Origin: DATJBF01 sp035515475
GTDB taxonomy: Bacteria; Verrucomicrobiota; Verrucomicrobiia; Palsa-1439
Assembly (NCBI GenBank): GCA_035515475.1
Contig: DATJBF010000073.1
Location: 61,063 to 125,062 of the forward strand
Direction: 5' to 3'
DNA: 64,000 nt
The translations under genes were made by a program, and so were the position numbers. Below are positions 1 through 8,287 of the stretch, piece by piece (positions within the stretch are counted from its first letter, which is position 1; each line of letters begins with the position of its first letter). The notes beneath the pieces are model-generated. The model searched no databases, was not told the DNA's origin, and saw only the letters and a list, made by a program, of their open reading frames with translations.

Positions 1-278
1 TGTTACGCCAGCGACTGGGGTTCACCGGTCTGGTGGTGACCGACGACATGGACATGGGCGCCATCTCCCAGTTTGGCACGGTCGAACAGGCGGCCGTTGA
101 GGCGGTCAATGCCGGCGCCGATGTTGTGCTGGTCTGTCACACTGCCGAGAAGATGCTTGCGGCACACGACGCGCTGGCGCATGGCGTCGAGTCGGGACGG
201 ATCACGTCCGCGCGGCTGGCGGAAGCACGGGAACGGATTCGAGGGTTCCAAGGGCTGCGGTTTGCGGGGAGACGGTGA
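1..278 (+). CDS. Beta-N-acetylhexosaminidase (GH3, NagZ-like), C-terminal end only
   Basis: The gene is cut by the window edge and its first complete codon is at base 3. The visible 91 residues contain LGFTGLVVTDDMDMGAI, the conserved stretch of glycoside hydrolase family 3 N-acetylglucosaminidases, with the catalytic Asp in the TDDMDM segment. Family members cleave terminal GlcNAc from muropeptides or chitooligosaccharides. Whether this one is cytoplasmic (NagZ-type, recycling) or exported cannot be judged because the N-terminus is missing. The C-terminus is short for the family, ending soon after the last helix (RLAEARERIRGF). The next gene starts about 110 bp downstream, after a dispersed palindrome. 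Confidence 0.85.
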   Translation, partial: LRQRLGFTGLVVTDDMDMGAISQFGTVEQAAVEAVNAGADVVLVCHTAEKMLAAHDALAHGVESGRITSARLAEARERIRGFQGLRFAGRR

Positions 279-288
279 CTGCGCGACT

Positions 289-368
289 TGTCATGCTGAG
301 CTTGTCGAGGCATCTCGCTCGTTCGCGAAAGAGCATTCGAGAGACCCTTCGCTACGCTCAGGGTGACA
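289..368. repeat. Dispersed palindrome, TGTCATNCTGAGC family, copy 1
   Basis: The ends are inverted: TGTCATGCTGAGC at the left and GCTCAGGGTGACA at the right, with a further inner hairpin. Related copies lie at 41642-41719 and 45577-45643. All three are intergenic, next to stop codons, and could act as RNA hairpins at transcript ends. Confidence 0.8.
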
Positions 369-389
369 GGGCGGACGGATAGGATTCTG

Positions 390-1076
390 GTGAACTGGTC
401 CGAACAATTCAACGCTCGCATCGTCCGCTGTCGGCTTTGTCCGCGGCTGACGGCGTATCGGGAGCGAATTGGACGCGAAAAGAAGCGCGAGTTTCGTGAC
501 TGGGACTATTGGGCCAAGCCGGTGCCAAGTCTCGGAAGGCCGGACGCGCGGTTGCTCGTCATCGGCCTCGCCCCGGCGACACACGGCGGGAACCGCACCG
601 GCCGGGTGTTCACGGGCGATTCTTCGGGCCGGTGGCTCTTCCGCGCGTTGCACAGGGCGGGGTTGGCCAGTCAACCGACCTGGCAGCGCCGCGACGATGG
701 AATGAAGTTGCTCGACTGCTACATCACGGCGGTCATCCACTGCGCCCCGCCCGACAACAAGCCGTTGCCAAAAGAGATTGGCAACTGCAGCCTGTACTTT
801 GACGAGGAATTACAGCGGCTGAAACAAGCGCGCGTCGTCGTCACCCTCGGCAAGATCGCATTCGACAATTATCTGAAAGGGCTGCGACGGCTCGGGGTTC
901 AGTTGCCCAAGCCATTGCCGCGGTTTGCTCACAATACCGTGCATCAAATCGGCGAAGGTTTGCCGCGACTCATCGCCTCCTACCATCCCAGCCGGCAGAA
1001 CACCAACACGGGCAAACTCACCGAGCCGATGTTCGACGCCGTGTTTTCGCGGGCGAGGATGATTCTCGCCGGTTAA
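390..1076 (+). CDS. Type-5 uracil-DNA glycosylase (UDGb family)
   Basis: The product would be about 228 residues, a base-excision repair enzyme that removes uracil and deaminated purines from DNA. The motif GLAPATHGGNRTGRVFTGDS is the signature of family-5 glycosylases (where other families carry the catalytic Asp or Asn water-activating motif), and HPSRQNTNTGKLT is the second catalytic motif. CRLC near the N-terminus and two later cysteines (in HCAPP and NCSLYF) fit the four-Cys iron-sulfur cluster of this family. I chose the GTG at 390 because it follows an AGGA-like site. An upstream in-frame GTG at 363 lies inside the neighbouring palindrome. The 3' end overlaps the convergent CoA-binding gene by 4 bp. 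Confidence 0.92.
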   Translation: MNWSEQFNARIVRCRLCPRLTAYRERIGREKKREFRDWDYWAKPVPSLGRPDARLLVIGLAPATHGGNRTGRVFTGDSSGRWLFRALHRAGLASQPTWQRRDDGMKLLDCYITAVIHCAPPDNKPLPKEIGNCSLYFDEELQRLKQARVVVTLGKIAFDNYLKGLRRLGVQLPKPLPRFAHNTVHQIGEGLPRLIASYHPSRQNTNTGKLTEPMFDAVFSRARMILAG

Positions 1077-1432
1077 TGCGACGCCGCGTCCATGTACGAG
1101 CAGGCGTAAATCGCGTTCAACTTGAGGGCCTGGGCTTTCTCCATCAGCTCAGGGCTTTCGGCACCGGGGTTGACCCACAATTCCTGGCAACCTTTCTGGG
1201 CAATGTCGTCGAGTGCCTGGATGCCGAGCGCAGGCGGAAGATAAAGACTGACGCGGTCGAGCGCGGCTGGGACGTCGAGAATGGACGGGTAACACTTCAA
1301 TCCTTCGATGGTGTCTTCTTTCGGGTTGACCGGGTAGACGTCGTAGCCGGCCCGCAGATGGGCGTGGATGGATTTGTTGCTGAATTTGCGGCGGTCGGCG
1401 CTGGCGCCGATGATGGCGACCGTGGGTTTCAT
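1073..1432 (-). CDS. CoA-binding domain protein (YccU-like)
   Basis: This is a 119-residue single-domain protein with a Rossmann CoA-binding fold. It starts MKPTVAIIGASADRRKFSN, whose GASADRRKFSNK segment matches the nucleotide-binding loop of the CoA_binding family, and ends with the usual VNPGAES...CSYM pattern. The length is right for stand-alone members, which share the fold of the succinyl-CoA synthetase alpha N-terminal domain and have no firmly assigned role. A much longer reading frame continues upstream but runs antisense to the transporter gene, so the ATG at 1432 is the sensible start. Confidence 0.85.
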   Translation of the reverse strand: MKPTVAIIGASADRRKFSNKSIHAHLRAGYDVYPVNPKEDTIEGLKCYPSILDVPAALDRVSLYLPPALGIQALDDIAQKGCQELWVNPGAESPELMEKAQALKLNAIYACSYMDAASH

Positions 1433-1501
1433 GGCACACAGCTTAACGCACAGGATTGAACCTGCAACGTCCAACTCTCGTGGTGACGCGACCGAGGGTG
1501 G

Positions 1502-1529
1502 TTTACTTTTTATGGAAAGCGGGTATGAT
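1502..1529 (+). promoter_or_regulatory. Predicted sigma70-type promoter of the NSS transporter operon
   Basis: TTTACT at 1502-1507 and TATGAT at 1524-1529 are 16 bp apart. The leader would be about 30 nt and holds a strong GAGAGGAGG ribosome site before the GTG at 1565. Confidence 0.5.
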
Positions 1530-1564
1530 GCGCGCCGGGTTGCGGAGCGTTTGAGAGGAGGCAC

Positions 1565-3160
1565 GTGAATCAAGGCAAAGAAACCTGGGGAACTCGGGTC
1601 GGAGTCATCCTGGCGGTCACGGGGAGCGCGGTTGGGCTGGGCAACTTTTTGCGGTTTCCCGGCAAGGCGGCGCAGTACGAAGGCGGAGCGTTCATGATTC
1701 CGTACTTTGTGGCGCTGTTTCTGTTGGGGCTGCCGATCGCGTGGGCGGAGTGGGCAACGGGGCGTTATGGCGGTGCGCGCGGCTACAATTCGCTGCCAGG
1801 AATTTTCCGGGTGATGTGGCGCAACAAGCTGTCGCCTTATCTGGGGGCCTTGGGGGTGTTGGTTCCCGTCGCGATTTACATGTACTACGTATACATCGAG
1901 GGGTGGTGCCTCGGATACGCGTGGAAGTTCGCGACCGGCGAGATGGCGCTCGGGCCGGAGCAATCGGCCTACGCCCGGTTCTTCAGCGAGTTCGTCGGGT
2001 TGAACAATCACGGAGCCGCCTATGATTTTACGACGATTCACTTTGCTGGTTCCGCCTTGTTCTTCTTGGGCGTGTGCTTCGTCATCAATTTCGTCCTGAT
2101 TTACCGCGGCTTGAGCAAGGGCATTGAGTGGTTCTGCAAGTGGGCGATGCCGGCGTTGGTCCTGTGTGCGCTGATCGTGCTGGTGCGGGTGTTGACGTTG
2201 GGCACGCCGGACCCGGCCAAGCCCGACCAGAATGTGCTGAACGGGCTGGGCTTCATGTGGAACCTCGGCTGGGGTGACAAGACGATCTGGCAACAATTGA
2301 GCGACGCGCAGATGTGGCTGGAAGCGGCCGGGCAGATCTTTTTCTCGCTGTCGGTGGGCTTTGGCATTATCTGCTGTTATGCCAGTTACCTGAAACCCAA
2401 TGACGACATCGCGCTGAGTTCCGTGACGGCGGTGGCCGGCAACGAGTTTTGTGAGGTGGCTCTTGGCGGGCTGATCACGGTGCCGGCGGCGTTTGTGTTT
2501 CTGGGTACGGTGGGGGTCATGGCCGCGACCAAGTCCACGTTCAATCTCGGGTTTATCACGTTGCCGATGGTGTTCAACACGATGCCCCTCGGGCAGTTCG
2601 CTGGCGCGGTGTTTTTCTTTCTGCTGTTTCTCGCGGCGTTGACCAGTTCCGTTTCGATGCTCCAACCGGCGATTGCTTTGCTGGAGGAAGGGCTGGGATT
2701 GGGGCGGCGCGCGTCGGTATCGTTGTTGGGCTTTATCACGGCCGCCGGGAGCGCGTTTGTGGTTTATTTCTCGAAGGATGTAATCGCGTTGGACACGATG
2801 GATTTCTGGGTGGGATCGGTCTGCATTTATATCTTGGCGACGATTGAAGTGCTGCTGTTCGGCTGGGTGCTGGGAATTGAAAAAGGCTACCAGGAGCTCG
2901 AACGCGGGGCGGAGATTCGGATTCCCCGGTTTGTGATGTATGTGATCAAATACGTGGCGCCGGTGTACCTGTTTACCGTGTTTGCCGTGTGGCTGCACCA
3001 GATGGCCGGGGCCTACGTCCAGAAGATCGGTCACGACCCGGTGGTCGCCATGACCGTGGGATTCATCGGCTTGGTCTTCGCGTTGGCCATTCTGCTCACG
3101 GCACAATCGGTCCGCCGTTGGAACCGGATCGACCCGCTTGAGAAGGAGACGGACACATGA
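1565..3160 (+). CDS. Sodium-dependent amino-acid transporter, NSS (SNF) family
   Basis: The 531-residue inner-membrane protein has about 11-12 hydrophobic segments. The N-terminus carries the NSS hallmark WGTRVGVILAVTGSAVGLGN followed by FLRFPGKA, which line the substrate and sodium sites of LeuT-fold transporters. Family members import amino acids with Na+; the partner gene suggests a methionine/alanine-type member, but the substrate is not readable here. A GTG start at 1565 follows GAGAGGAGG. The stop overlaps the start of the next gene by 4 bp (ATGA), so the two are translationally coupled. Confidence 0.92.
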   Translation: MNQGKETWGTRVGVILAVTGSAVGLGNFLRFPGKAAQYEGGAFMIPYFVALFLLGLPIAWAEWATGRYGGARGYNSLPGIFRVMWRNKLSPYLGALGVLVPVAIYMYYVYIEGWCLGYAWKFATGEMALGPEQSAYARFFSEFVGLNNHGAAYDFTTIHFAGSALFFLGVCFVINFVLIYRGLSKGIEWFCKWAMPALVLCALIVLVRVLTLGTPDPAKPDQNVLNGLGFMWNLGWGDKTIWQQLSDAQMWLEAAGQIFFSLSVGFGIICCYASYLKPNDDIALSSVTAVAGNEFCEVALGGLITVPAAFVFLGTVGVMAATKSTFNLGFITLPMVFNTMPLGQFAGAVFFFLLFLAALTSSVSMLQPAIALLEEGLGLGRRASVSLLGFITAAGSAFVVYFSKDVIALDTMDFWVGSVCIYILATIEVLLFGWVLGIEKGYQELERGAEIRIPRFVMYVIKYVAPVYLFTVFAVWLHQMAGAYVQKIGHDPVVAMTVGFIGLVFALAILLTAQSVRRWNRIDPLEKETDT

Positions 3161-3306
3161 CTATCGGTGGCTGGATCATCATGATTGTGTCGGTGGGCTT
3201 TGTCACCGGGTTTCTCGGATGGTGCATTTACCGGGTGGTCCGGGAGCCGGAAGCCCCCAAGAAGCTGCACGTCCAAGGCGAGATCGACACGCACGATCAG
3301 GACTAG
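3157..3306 (+). CDS. Small membrane subunit of the NSS transporter (MetS-like)
   Basis: The product has 49 residues: one hydrophobic helix (WIIMIVSVGFVTGFLGWCIY) followed by a short charged tail ending HDQD. It starts inside the stop codon of the transporter. Single-helix proteins of this size directly downstream of NSS genes are known as MetS, the small subunit needed by the MetP methionine/alanine importer of Corynebacterium. The assignment rests on size, topology and position, with only weak sequence likeness. Confidence 0.75.
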   Translation: MTIGGWIIMIVSVGFVTGFLGWCIYRVVREPEAPKKLHVQGEIDTHDQD

Positions 3307-3361
3307 CAGGCTTCAAAATTGCCTCCGTCGTGCCGCGCAACACCACGGCAATCCGACCCGC

Positions 3362-5008
3362 TCATTGAATTACGAGTTGGCGAATGCTGTAACTGGTTGC
3401 AGCGACCGGAGAATCATCGGTAACGGACGTTTTCGCGCGGTCGATGATTGGCCGCGACGGACCGGTCCGAAAGGAAATCCCGGTGAAGCCGGCCGCCGGC
3501 CCGGTCAATGGCTGCCCCTTGGTGAGGGGTGTGTCGCCCATGAAAAATGTAAACCTGCCGGACCGCGCATCGGCGACGATCCGGCAGGAGAGCCAGTCGC
3601 CTGTGAAATCCGTCTTCGTCAATTCCCAGCGAACAGGGCACCGGCTGGCCGATCCGCCCAGCAATTCGACTTCCAACGGAGCGTCACCCGCTTTGCTGGT
3701 CATGAAATCGAACGACACGGTGACGTTTCGCTTTGGCGGGAAGAGGCGCACCGCCCGGGCGTAATCATACGGATCGCGGTCTTCCAGATTCACGCCATCC
3801 TTCACCACTTCGGCCGGCGCCCATTTCGGGCTGTAGGTGTTCCATGCGTCGGCGTTACTCGACAGCGGGATGCGGCTGACCCAGATATCTTCTTTGTTGA
3901 CGCTGTAAACGACCCACACGGCGTTGTCGGCCCACGAACCGTCGCCCGACCATTCGGAGATGCCGCGCACGTATTGCGGGCCGACGTTCTTATGTAAACC
4001 GACGTAGCGTTGCAGCGGCAACTCGCCGTGCACCACGCGCATGTCGCGGAACGTGACACCGTCGTTGCTGGTGACCATCACCAGTGGAAAACGATCCTTC
4101 TGGTCAGGGTTGTAGACCAGCACATAGCGGCCGTCGCACGTGTGTTGTCCCCAAACCTTGCCGGTGCCGGTCACCAGCGTTTTGGGGATGACCGGCTTCG
4201 ACCATGTGGCGCCATCGTCCTTCGAGACGGTGACCCAGCCGTACTTGCAGATGCCGACCAGTGCGCCGTCCTTGCGGTGGAACAGCGACATCGCTTTCAA
4301 CTTCATATTCTTGTCGTCGGCCGCGTGCCATTTCATGCGGCGGTCGCCCAGCAATGCGCCGTAATCTTGCTGCTCGAGAAACGGTCGATTGGCGAGCAAT
4401 TGGTTGCACGCCTGGACGAAACCCATGTCGGTAGAATTGGTGAAGGACTCCCCGGTCGACGCCGGTGTCGGCGTCAGAAGTGTGTAGTACGGGCCGAGCG
4501 TGTGGTCTGGTAAAATCTCCCGGACGACCAGCGTGTCTCGGTTCTTGTCGGTCAGCCTGGTCTCATCGCGGCGGAGTCCCGCAATGGCCAGCATCCGGCC
4601 ATTTGGCGCATGAAAGAACTGCATGCGCAACGGCATCGACACACCTTGCGGGAACAGTTCGGCAGGCACGGACCAGGTAACGCCGTCCGACGACGAGCTA
4701 TACACCTCGTGCCAAGGCCAGGTGTCTTCATCTTTCTCCCCGGAACTCCACGCCACGTACAACCGGCCTTTCCAGCAGGCCATATCGACGTGGTGATTGT
4801 AGGTCCAGCCGTTGCCATCGGTGGCCGCGTGTTTGTCGCTCGTGGCCCGAAAGATTTCGATGTTTCGAACGCCCGGGACCGGGGGCAGGCCTCCATCGGG
4901 TAGGTTGAGGTCGAGCAGGCCTTGCTCGGGACCTTGGATCACGATCGGGTCGCCGAAGGCGGTGGCGACAACGAGCGGCAACAGAACGATTGGCAAACGC
5001 GATCTCAT
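3362..5008 (-). CDS. Exported sialidase-like protein with Asp-box (BNR) repeats
   Basis: The 548-residue product starts MRSRLPIVLLPLVVATAFG, a typical Sec signal peptide, so it should act outside the cytoplasm. Asp-box motifs SSDGVTWS, SKDDGATWS and SNDGVTF mark a six-bladed beta-propeller of the sialidase/BNR superfamily, and ATDGNGWTYNHHVDMACW lies near the N-terminal blade. Many such proteins in environmental bacteria are not true sialidases, so the substrate is open. The C-terminal 140 residues look like an extra beta-sandwich. An open frame continues upstream past 5008, but the signal peptide fixes the start at the ATG at 5008, just below a TATAAT box. Confidence 0.82.
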   Translation of the reverse strand: MRSRLPIVLLPLVVATAFGDPIVIQGPEQGLLDLNLPDGGLPPVPGVRNIEIFRATSDKHAATDGNGWTYNHHVDMACWKGRLYVAWSSGEKDEDTWPWHEVYSSSSDGVTWSVPAELFPQGVSMPLRMQFFHAPNGRMLAIAGLRRDETRLTDKNRDTLVVREILPDHTLGPYYTLLTPTPASTGESFTNSTDMGFVQACNQLLANRPFLEQQDYGALLGDRRMKWHAADDKNMKLKAMSLFHRKDGALVGICKYGWVTVSKDDGATWSKPVIPKTLVTGTGKVWGQHTCDGRYVLVYNPDQKDRFPLVMVTSNDGVTFRDMRVVHGELPLQRYVGLHKNVGPQYVRGISEWSGDGSWADNAVWVVYSVNKEDIWVSRIPLSSNADAWNTYSPKWAPAEVVKDGVNLEDRDPYDYARAVRLFPPKRNVTVSFDFMTSKAGDAPLEVELLGGSASRCPVRWELTKTDFTGDWLSCRIVADARSGRFTFFMGDTPLTKGQPLTGPAAGFTGISFRTGPSRPIIDRAKTSVTDDSPVAATSYSIRQLVIQ

Positions 5009-5039
5009 CCGACACCGGCGCACGAGCGACGGCGCGTTC

Positions 5040-5089
5040 ATTATACCGAAAACCGACGGCTTGCCAATTGGTGGGCCACGTGTTACAAC
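5040..5089. promoter_or_regulatory. Back-to-back promoters of lpxC-fabZ (+) and the sialidase-like gene (-) sharing the -35 site
   Basis: Plus strand: TTGCCA 5061-5066, 17 bp, TACAAC 5084-5089, only 10 nt before the lpxC ATG. Minus strand: TTGGCA (5067-5062), 16 bp, TATAAT (5045-5040). The two -35 hexamers overlap on opposite strands, so only one polymerase could load at a time. Confidence 0.6.
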
Positions 5090-5099
5090 CGCGCCGCAC

Positions 5100-6419
5100 A
5101 TGCTGAAGCAGCAGCAGACGATCAAACACCCCGTGTCGTTTTCGGGCATCGGCATCCACACAGGTTCCAAGGTCAACATGACGTGGAAGCCGGCGCCCGT
5201 AGACCACGGTATCAAATTCGTGCGGGTCGATCTGGACGGGAAACCCGTCATCGAACCGTGCGTGGCGAACATTCGCGACGTGACGCGCTGGACGACCATC
5301 GGCAGCGACGGCGCGGTCATCCACACCGTCGAGCACGTGTTGGCCACGCTCAACGGTTACGGAATCGACAACCTGATCATCGAGTTGGACGCCAACGAAC
5401 CGCCCATTGGCGATGGCAGTGCGTTACCCTACGTGCAGATGGTCAAACAGGCGGGCATCCAGCCGCAAGAAGGCAAACACGAGATTTTTCGGCCACAAGA
5501 GACGGTGCACGTCGAAGTGGGCGATTCGCTGGTGGTCGTCGTGCCGAGCGACCAGCTACGCATCAGTTGCACGATCCACTACGGTAAGCCGGGGTTGGAC
5601 GCGCAGTTTCTCAGCCTGGCGATCGAACCCGAAACGTTCGAGTCGCAGATTTCGGCGGCGCGGACGTTCGCGTTTTACGAGGATTTGCAGCATCTCATCG
5701 ATCACGGTCTGATCAAAGGCGGCAGCCTCGAAAACGCGGTGCTCATCCGCAACGAGAGTGTTCTGGCCACCGAGCCGCTGCGGTTTCGTGACGAGTTTGT
5801 GCGGCACAAGATTCTCGACGTGCTCGGCGACATCATGCTGCTCGGACGCCCCCTGGCGGCGCACATCATCACCATCCGGCCTGGCCATTCCTGCAACGCG
5901 GAGTTGACGCGGGCGCTGGCCAAACTGATGGAGAAAGAGCAGCCCGCGCCGGTCCCGTTTGTGCCACCCATGCCGTCCGAAGGGCCGACGGAACCAGCGA
6001 TGGACATCATGCGACTGCTGAACGTGCTGCCGCATCGGTACCCGTTCCTGTTGGTCGACCGGATTCTCAAGGTCGAGGGCGAAGAGAAGATCATCGGCTT
6101 AAAGAACGTGACGATCAACGAACCGTTTTTCCAGGGACATTTCCCCGGTCATCCAATCATGCCGGGGGTGTTGCAATTGGAGGCGATGGCGCAGGTGGCG
6201 GGCGTGTTGATGCTGCGGTCGGGCGAGAACGCCGGCAAAGTCGCGTATTTCATGAGCGCCAACAACGTCAAATGGCGCAAACCCGTCCGGCCCGGCGACC
6301 AACTGATCATCGAGATCGAAATGGGCCGGGCCCGGGCCAAGATCGCGAAAGCCAAGGGCACGTGCAAGGTCGCCGGCGAAGTGGTCAGCGAAGCCGAAGT
6401 CATGTTTAGCATCGTGTAG
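5100..6419 (+). CDS. lpxC/fabZ: Bifunctional LpxC deacetylase / FabZ dehydratase
   Basis: The 439-residue protein joins two enzymes. Residues 1 to about 285 are UDP-3-O-acyl-GlcNAc deacetylase, the committed step of lipid A synthesis, with zinc ligands H79 (in HTVEH), H236 and D240 (HKILD) and the general-acid H263 (PGHS). After a proline-rich linker, residues about 302-439 are (3R)-hydroxyacyl-ACP dehydratase, with catalytic H347 (GHFPGHP) and E361 (LEAMAQ). Such fusions are known in Bacteroidetes and some related groups, and balance acyl supply between lipid A and phospholipid. The frame is open further upstream, but homology begins at the ATG at 5100, 10 nt after a -10 box. Confidence 0.95.
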   Translation: MLKQQQTIKHPVSFSGIGIHTGSKVNMTWKPAPVDHGIKFVRVDLDGKPVIEPCVANIRDVTRWTTIGSDGAVIHTVEHVLATLNGYGIDNLIIELDANEPPIGDGSALPYVQMVKQAGIQPQEGKHEIFRPQETVHVEVGDSLVVVVPSDQLRISCTIHYGKPGLDAQFLSLAIEPETFESQISAARTFAFYEDLQHLIDHGLIKGGSLENAVLIRNESVLATEPLRFRDEFVRHKILDVLGDIMLLGRPLAAHIITIRPGHSCNAELTRALAKLMEKEQPAPVPFVPPMPSEGPTEPAMDIMRLLNVLPHRYPFLLVDRILKVEGEEKIIGLKNVTINEPFFQGHFPGHPIMPGVLQLEAMAQVAGVLMLRSGENAGKVAYFMSANNVKWRKPVRPGDQLIIEIEMGRARAKIAKAKGTCKVAGEVVSEAEVMFSIV

Positions 6420-6482
6420 GTTGACGGGACGATCAAGATTGACCCATCAAAAACCTCAAGAGATCAAAGGCGGGAGGTCATC

Positions 6483-7438
6483 ATGAGCGATGTCGACTGC
6501 CTTTTCTGCGGACAGAAGGCTGTAGGTTTTTTTGCCCGGAGTTCGGTTCTGGCGGTAAAGGCGTTGAGTGCAAATACTGCGGGGCATACGGAATAACCGA
6601 GGACTGCCTAGTTCTCCATCAACGTCGCGATCCCTCTGATTTGGCAAAGCTGGCCTGCTACGTGAAGGAGAATACCCTGCGGCAGCTTCCACGCCCTATC
6701 TTCTTTTCATCTCAAAATTCGGTTCGGACTACGTCACCACCTGGCAGCGTCGGCTGGGACGCAGCGGTTGACGCATTTCCCAAGTCAATCGCCGAGAGAC
6801 TCGATCGGGCCCTGCTCAATCTCAACGCTCATACAAAACATCTCGGTGACCACGTCGACGTAGCTGACCACGCAAGAAGCATGGTCTTCGCTCTGAACAC
6901 TACTGAGATGGATTTTCTTCTCAGCATTCTCCGCGAAGAGGATTTGGTGGAGGCAACAGCGGTAATTGCTCCTTTCTCAGGATTCACGGTGAAGATATCT
7001 GCCAAGGGATTTAATAGGATCGCCGAATTGCAGCGAGGGGCGCCATTGAGTAAGCAGGTCTTCGTTGCGATGAAGTGTGATCCATCGCTGGATGACGTCT
7101 ATGAAGACGGAATCAAAGCCGCAATCGAGAAGGACTGCGGCTACGATTCATTCAGAGTGGATCGAGCGGAATACAACGAGGACAGAAACGATACAATCAT
7201 CGCCGAGATGCGGAAAAGCAAATTCATGGTGGCAGATTTCACCGGTCACAGGAACGGCGTCTACTTTGAAGCTGGCTTTATGTTGGGGCTGGGACGGAAA
7301 GTGATCTTCGCCTGTAAGGATGGTGAGATAGGTGAAGCACACTTCGACACGAGCCATCGAAACCATGTGTTGTGGAAGGACGCAGCCGATTTTCGGGAGA
7401 AACTCAAGCTGCGCATCCAAGCAACCATACTTCCGTAG
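6483..7438 (+). CDS. Zinc-ribbon protein with nucleoside-2-deoxyribosyltransferase/TIR-like domain, frameshifted at a T7 run
   Basis: The ATG at 6483 follows GGGAGG and encodes MSDVDCLFCGQKAVGFF before the frame closes at an early stop. Slipping back one base at T6527-T6533 continues as CPEFGSGG...CKYCGAYG and stays open to 7438, about 318 residues in all. The two CxxC knuckles on either side of the shift form one zinc ribbon, so both parts belong together. The C-terminal 125 residues (VFVAMKCDP, MVADFTGHRNGVYFEAGF, LGLGRKVI) match the pattern of nucleoside-2-deoxyribosyltransferase-like and TIR-like NAD/nucleotide-processing domains, with Glu in VYFEAG as the likely catalytic residue. It could be a real frameshifted gene, a sequencing error or a recent mutation. 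Lower GC than its neighbours suggests transfer. Confidence 0.65.
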
Positions 7439-7543
7439 GCGGTTGCCCTGCGCGACGTTGCGTAGGTGCATGGCCGGTACATTCCACTTGGAGATGAGCG
7501 CCGCCACCGGATTGGTGACATCCGTGTCTGCCTCAGCTTCGGG

Positions 7544-8015
7544 ATGGGAGCACCGGAAGAAATCAAGCCCTACATCGAGACGAGTGTGCCGAACATGTTG
7601 TTCCACGACGATGCGCCAGACTTGCGGCGTATGACGCAGGAGTTCTTCGCTTGGGCGAGGTTGTGCGCCGACGAGTTTTATACTTCGGTCGTGACAGAAG
7701 ATGAAATCATGCGCGCTCCTCTCCCGCGTCGTTTGTTGTCCGCATTGAAGGCTTTGAGCCCCGAAACACTGACCGTGGGTGCGCAGGCGCGGGGATTGGG
7801 CCGGTTGTATGTTCAGGACGGAATTATTCCCGCGCTTCCTCGATGACGCACTGCATGTGGCGGTAGCGGTTTGCCACCGGCTGGACGTTGTCGTAAACTG
7901 GAACATGGAACATCTGGTCAACGTGCGACGCATCGAGAGGATCAATCAGGTCAATCTACGCTATGGGTTCCCATCCATCCGAATTCATACGCCGAGAGAG
8001 GTGATGGAGTCATGA
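7544..8015 (+). pseudogene. PIN-domain toxin (VapC-like), disrupted by a frameshift near 7829
   Basis: Two frames together give one protein: IKPYIETSVPNMLFHDDAP...GRLYVQDGIIP in one frame, then RFLDDALHVAVAVCHRLD...IHTPREVMES in another. This is the PIN-type ribonuclease family with conserved ETSVPN, the D-A-LH-A helix, NWN and the INQVNLRYGFP end. The intact relative at 46751-47212 shows the expected continuous protein and suggests two bases were lost (or one gained) in the ATTCCCG stretch around 7827-7831. The ATG at 7544 is the only good start. The stop overlaps the next gene (ATGA). The toxin is probably inactive unless the shift is a sequencing error. Confidence 0.75.
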
Positions 8016-8212
8016 AGAAACGCCGCGAGCCAGAGGCGTTGAGGGAACTCCACCGGATCCGCGAACAAATATATCGCGAGGCGAAGAAAGCAGGACTCGA
8101 CCGCTACTACGGCAACCTGGACCAGAAGGCCGGTTGGCTGTTGGGCAAAAGCAAGAAAACACCTCGCGCCGCAGCGATTCGGGAGCGACGCGCCAAATAC
8201 AAGGCTCGCTGA
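8012..8212 (+). CDS. Small partner protein of the PIN module (putative antitoxin)
   Basis: The 66-residue basic protein starts in the stop codon of the PIN gene. Its core LRELHRIREQIYREAKKAGL and the LLGKSKK segment align with the small gene after the second PIN toxin at 47209-47472 (FRELYAMRLKVHGKAARLG, LLGKSP). Two paralogous toxin-first pairs in one window support a toxin-antitoxin pairing. Antitoxin function is inferred from position only, and no DNA-binding motif is recognisable. Confidence 0.65.
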   Translation: MKKRREPEALRELHRIREQIYREAKKAGLDRYYGNLDQKAGWLLGKSKKTPRAAAIRERRAKYKAR

Positions 8213-8287
8213 TTCAGCGTCGTGTCCCGCCGAGCGTGGAGCGTCTGCTGATTGACAAATCACGGTGTTGACCGGAGGTAGGCGCTG

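Noticed and set aside
1433..3106. A 677-codon minus-strand frame running through the NSS transporter
   Set aside because: Only its last 119 codons (the CoA-binding protein) look like a real protein. The rest is His/Arg/Gln-rich antisense of a clear transporter gene.
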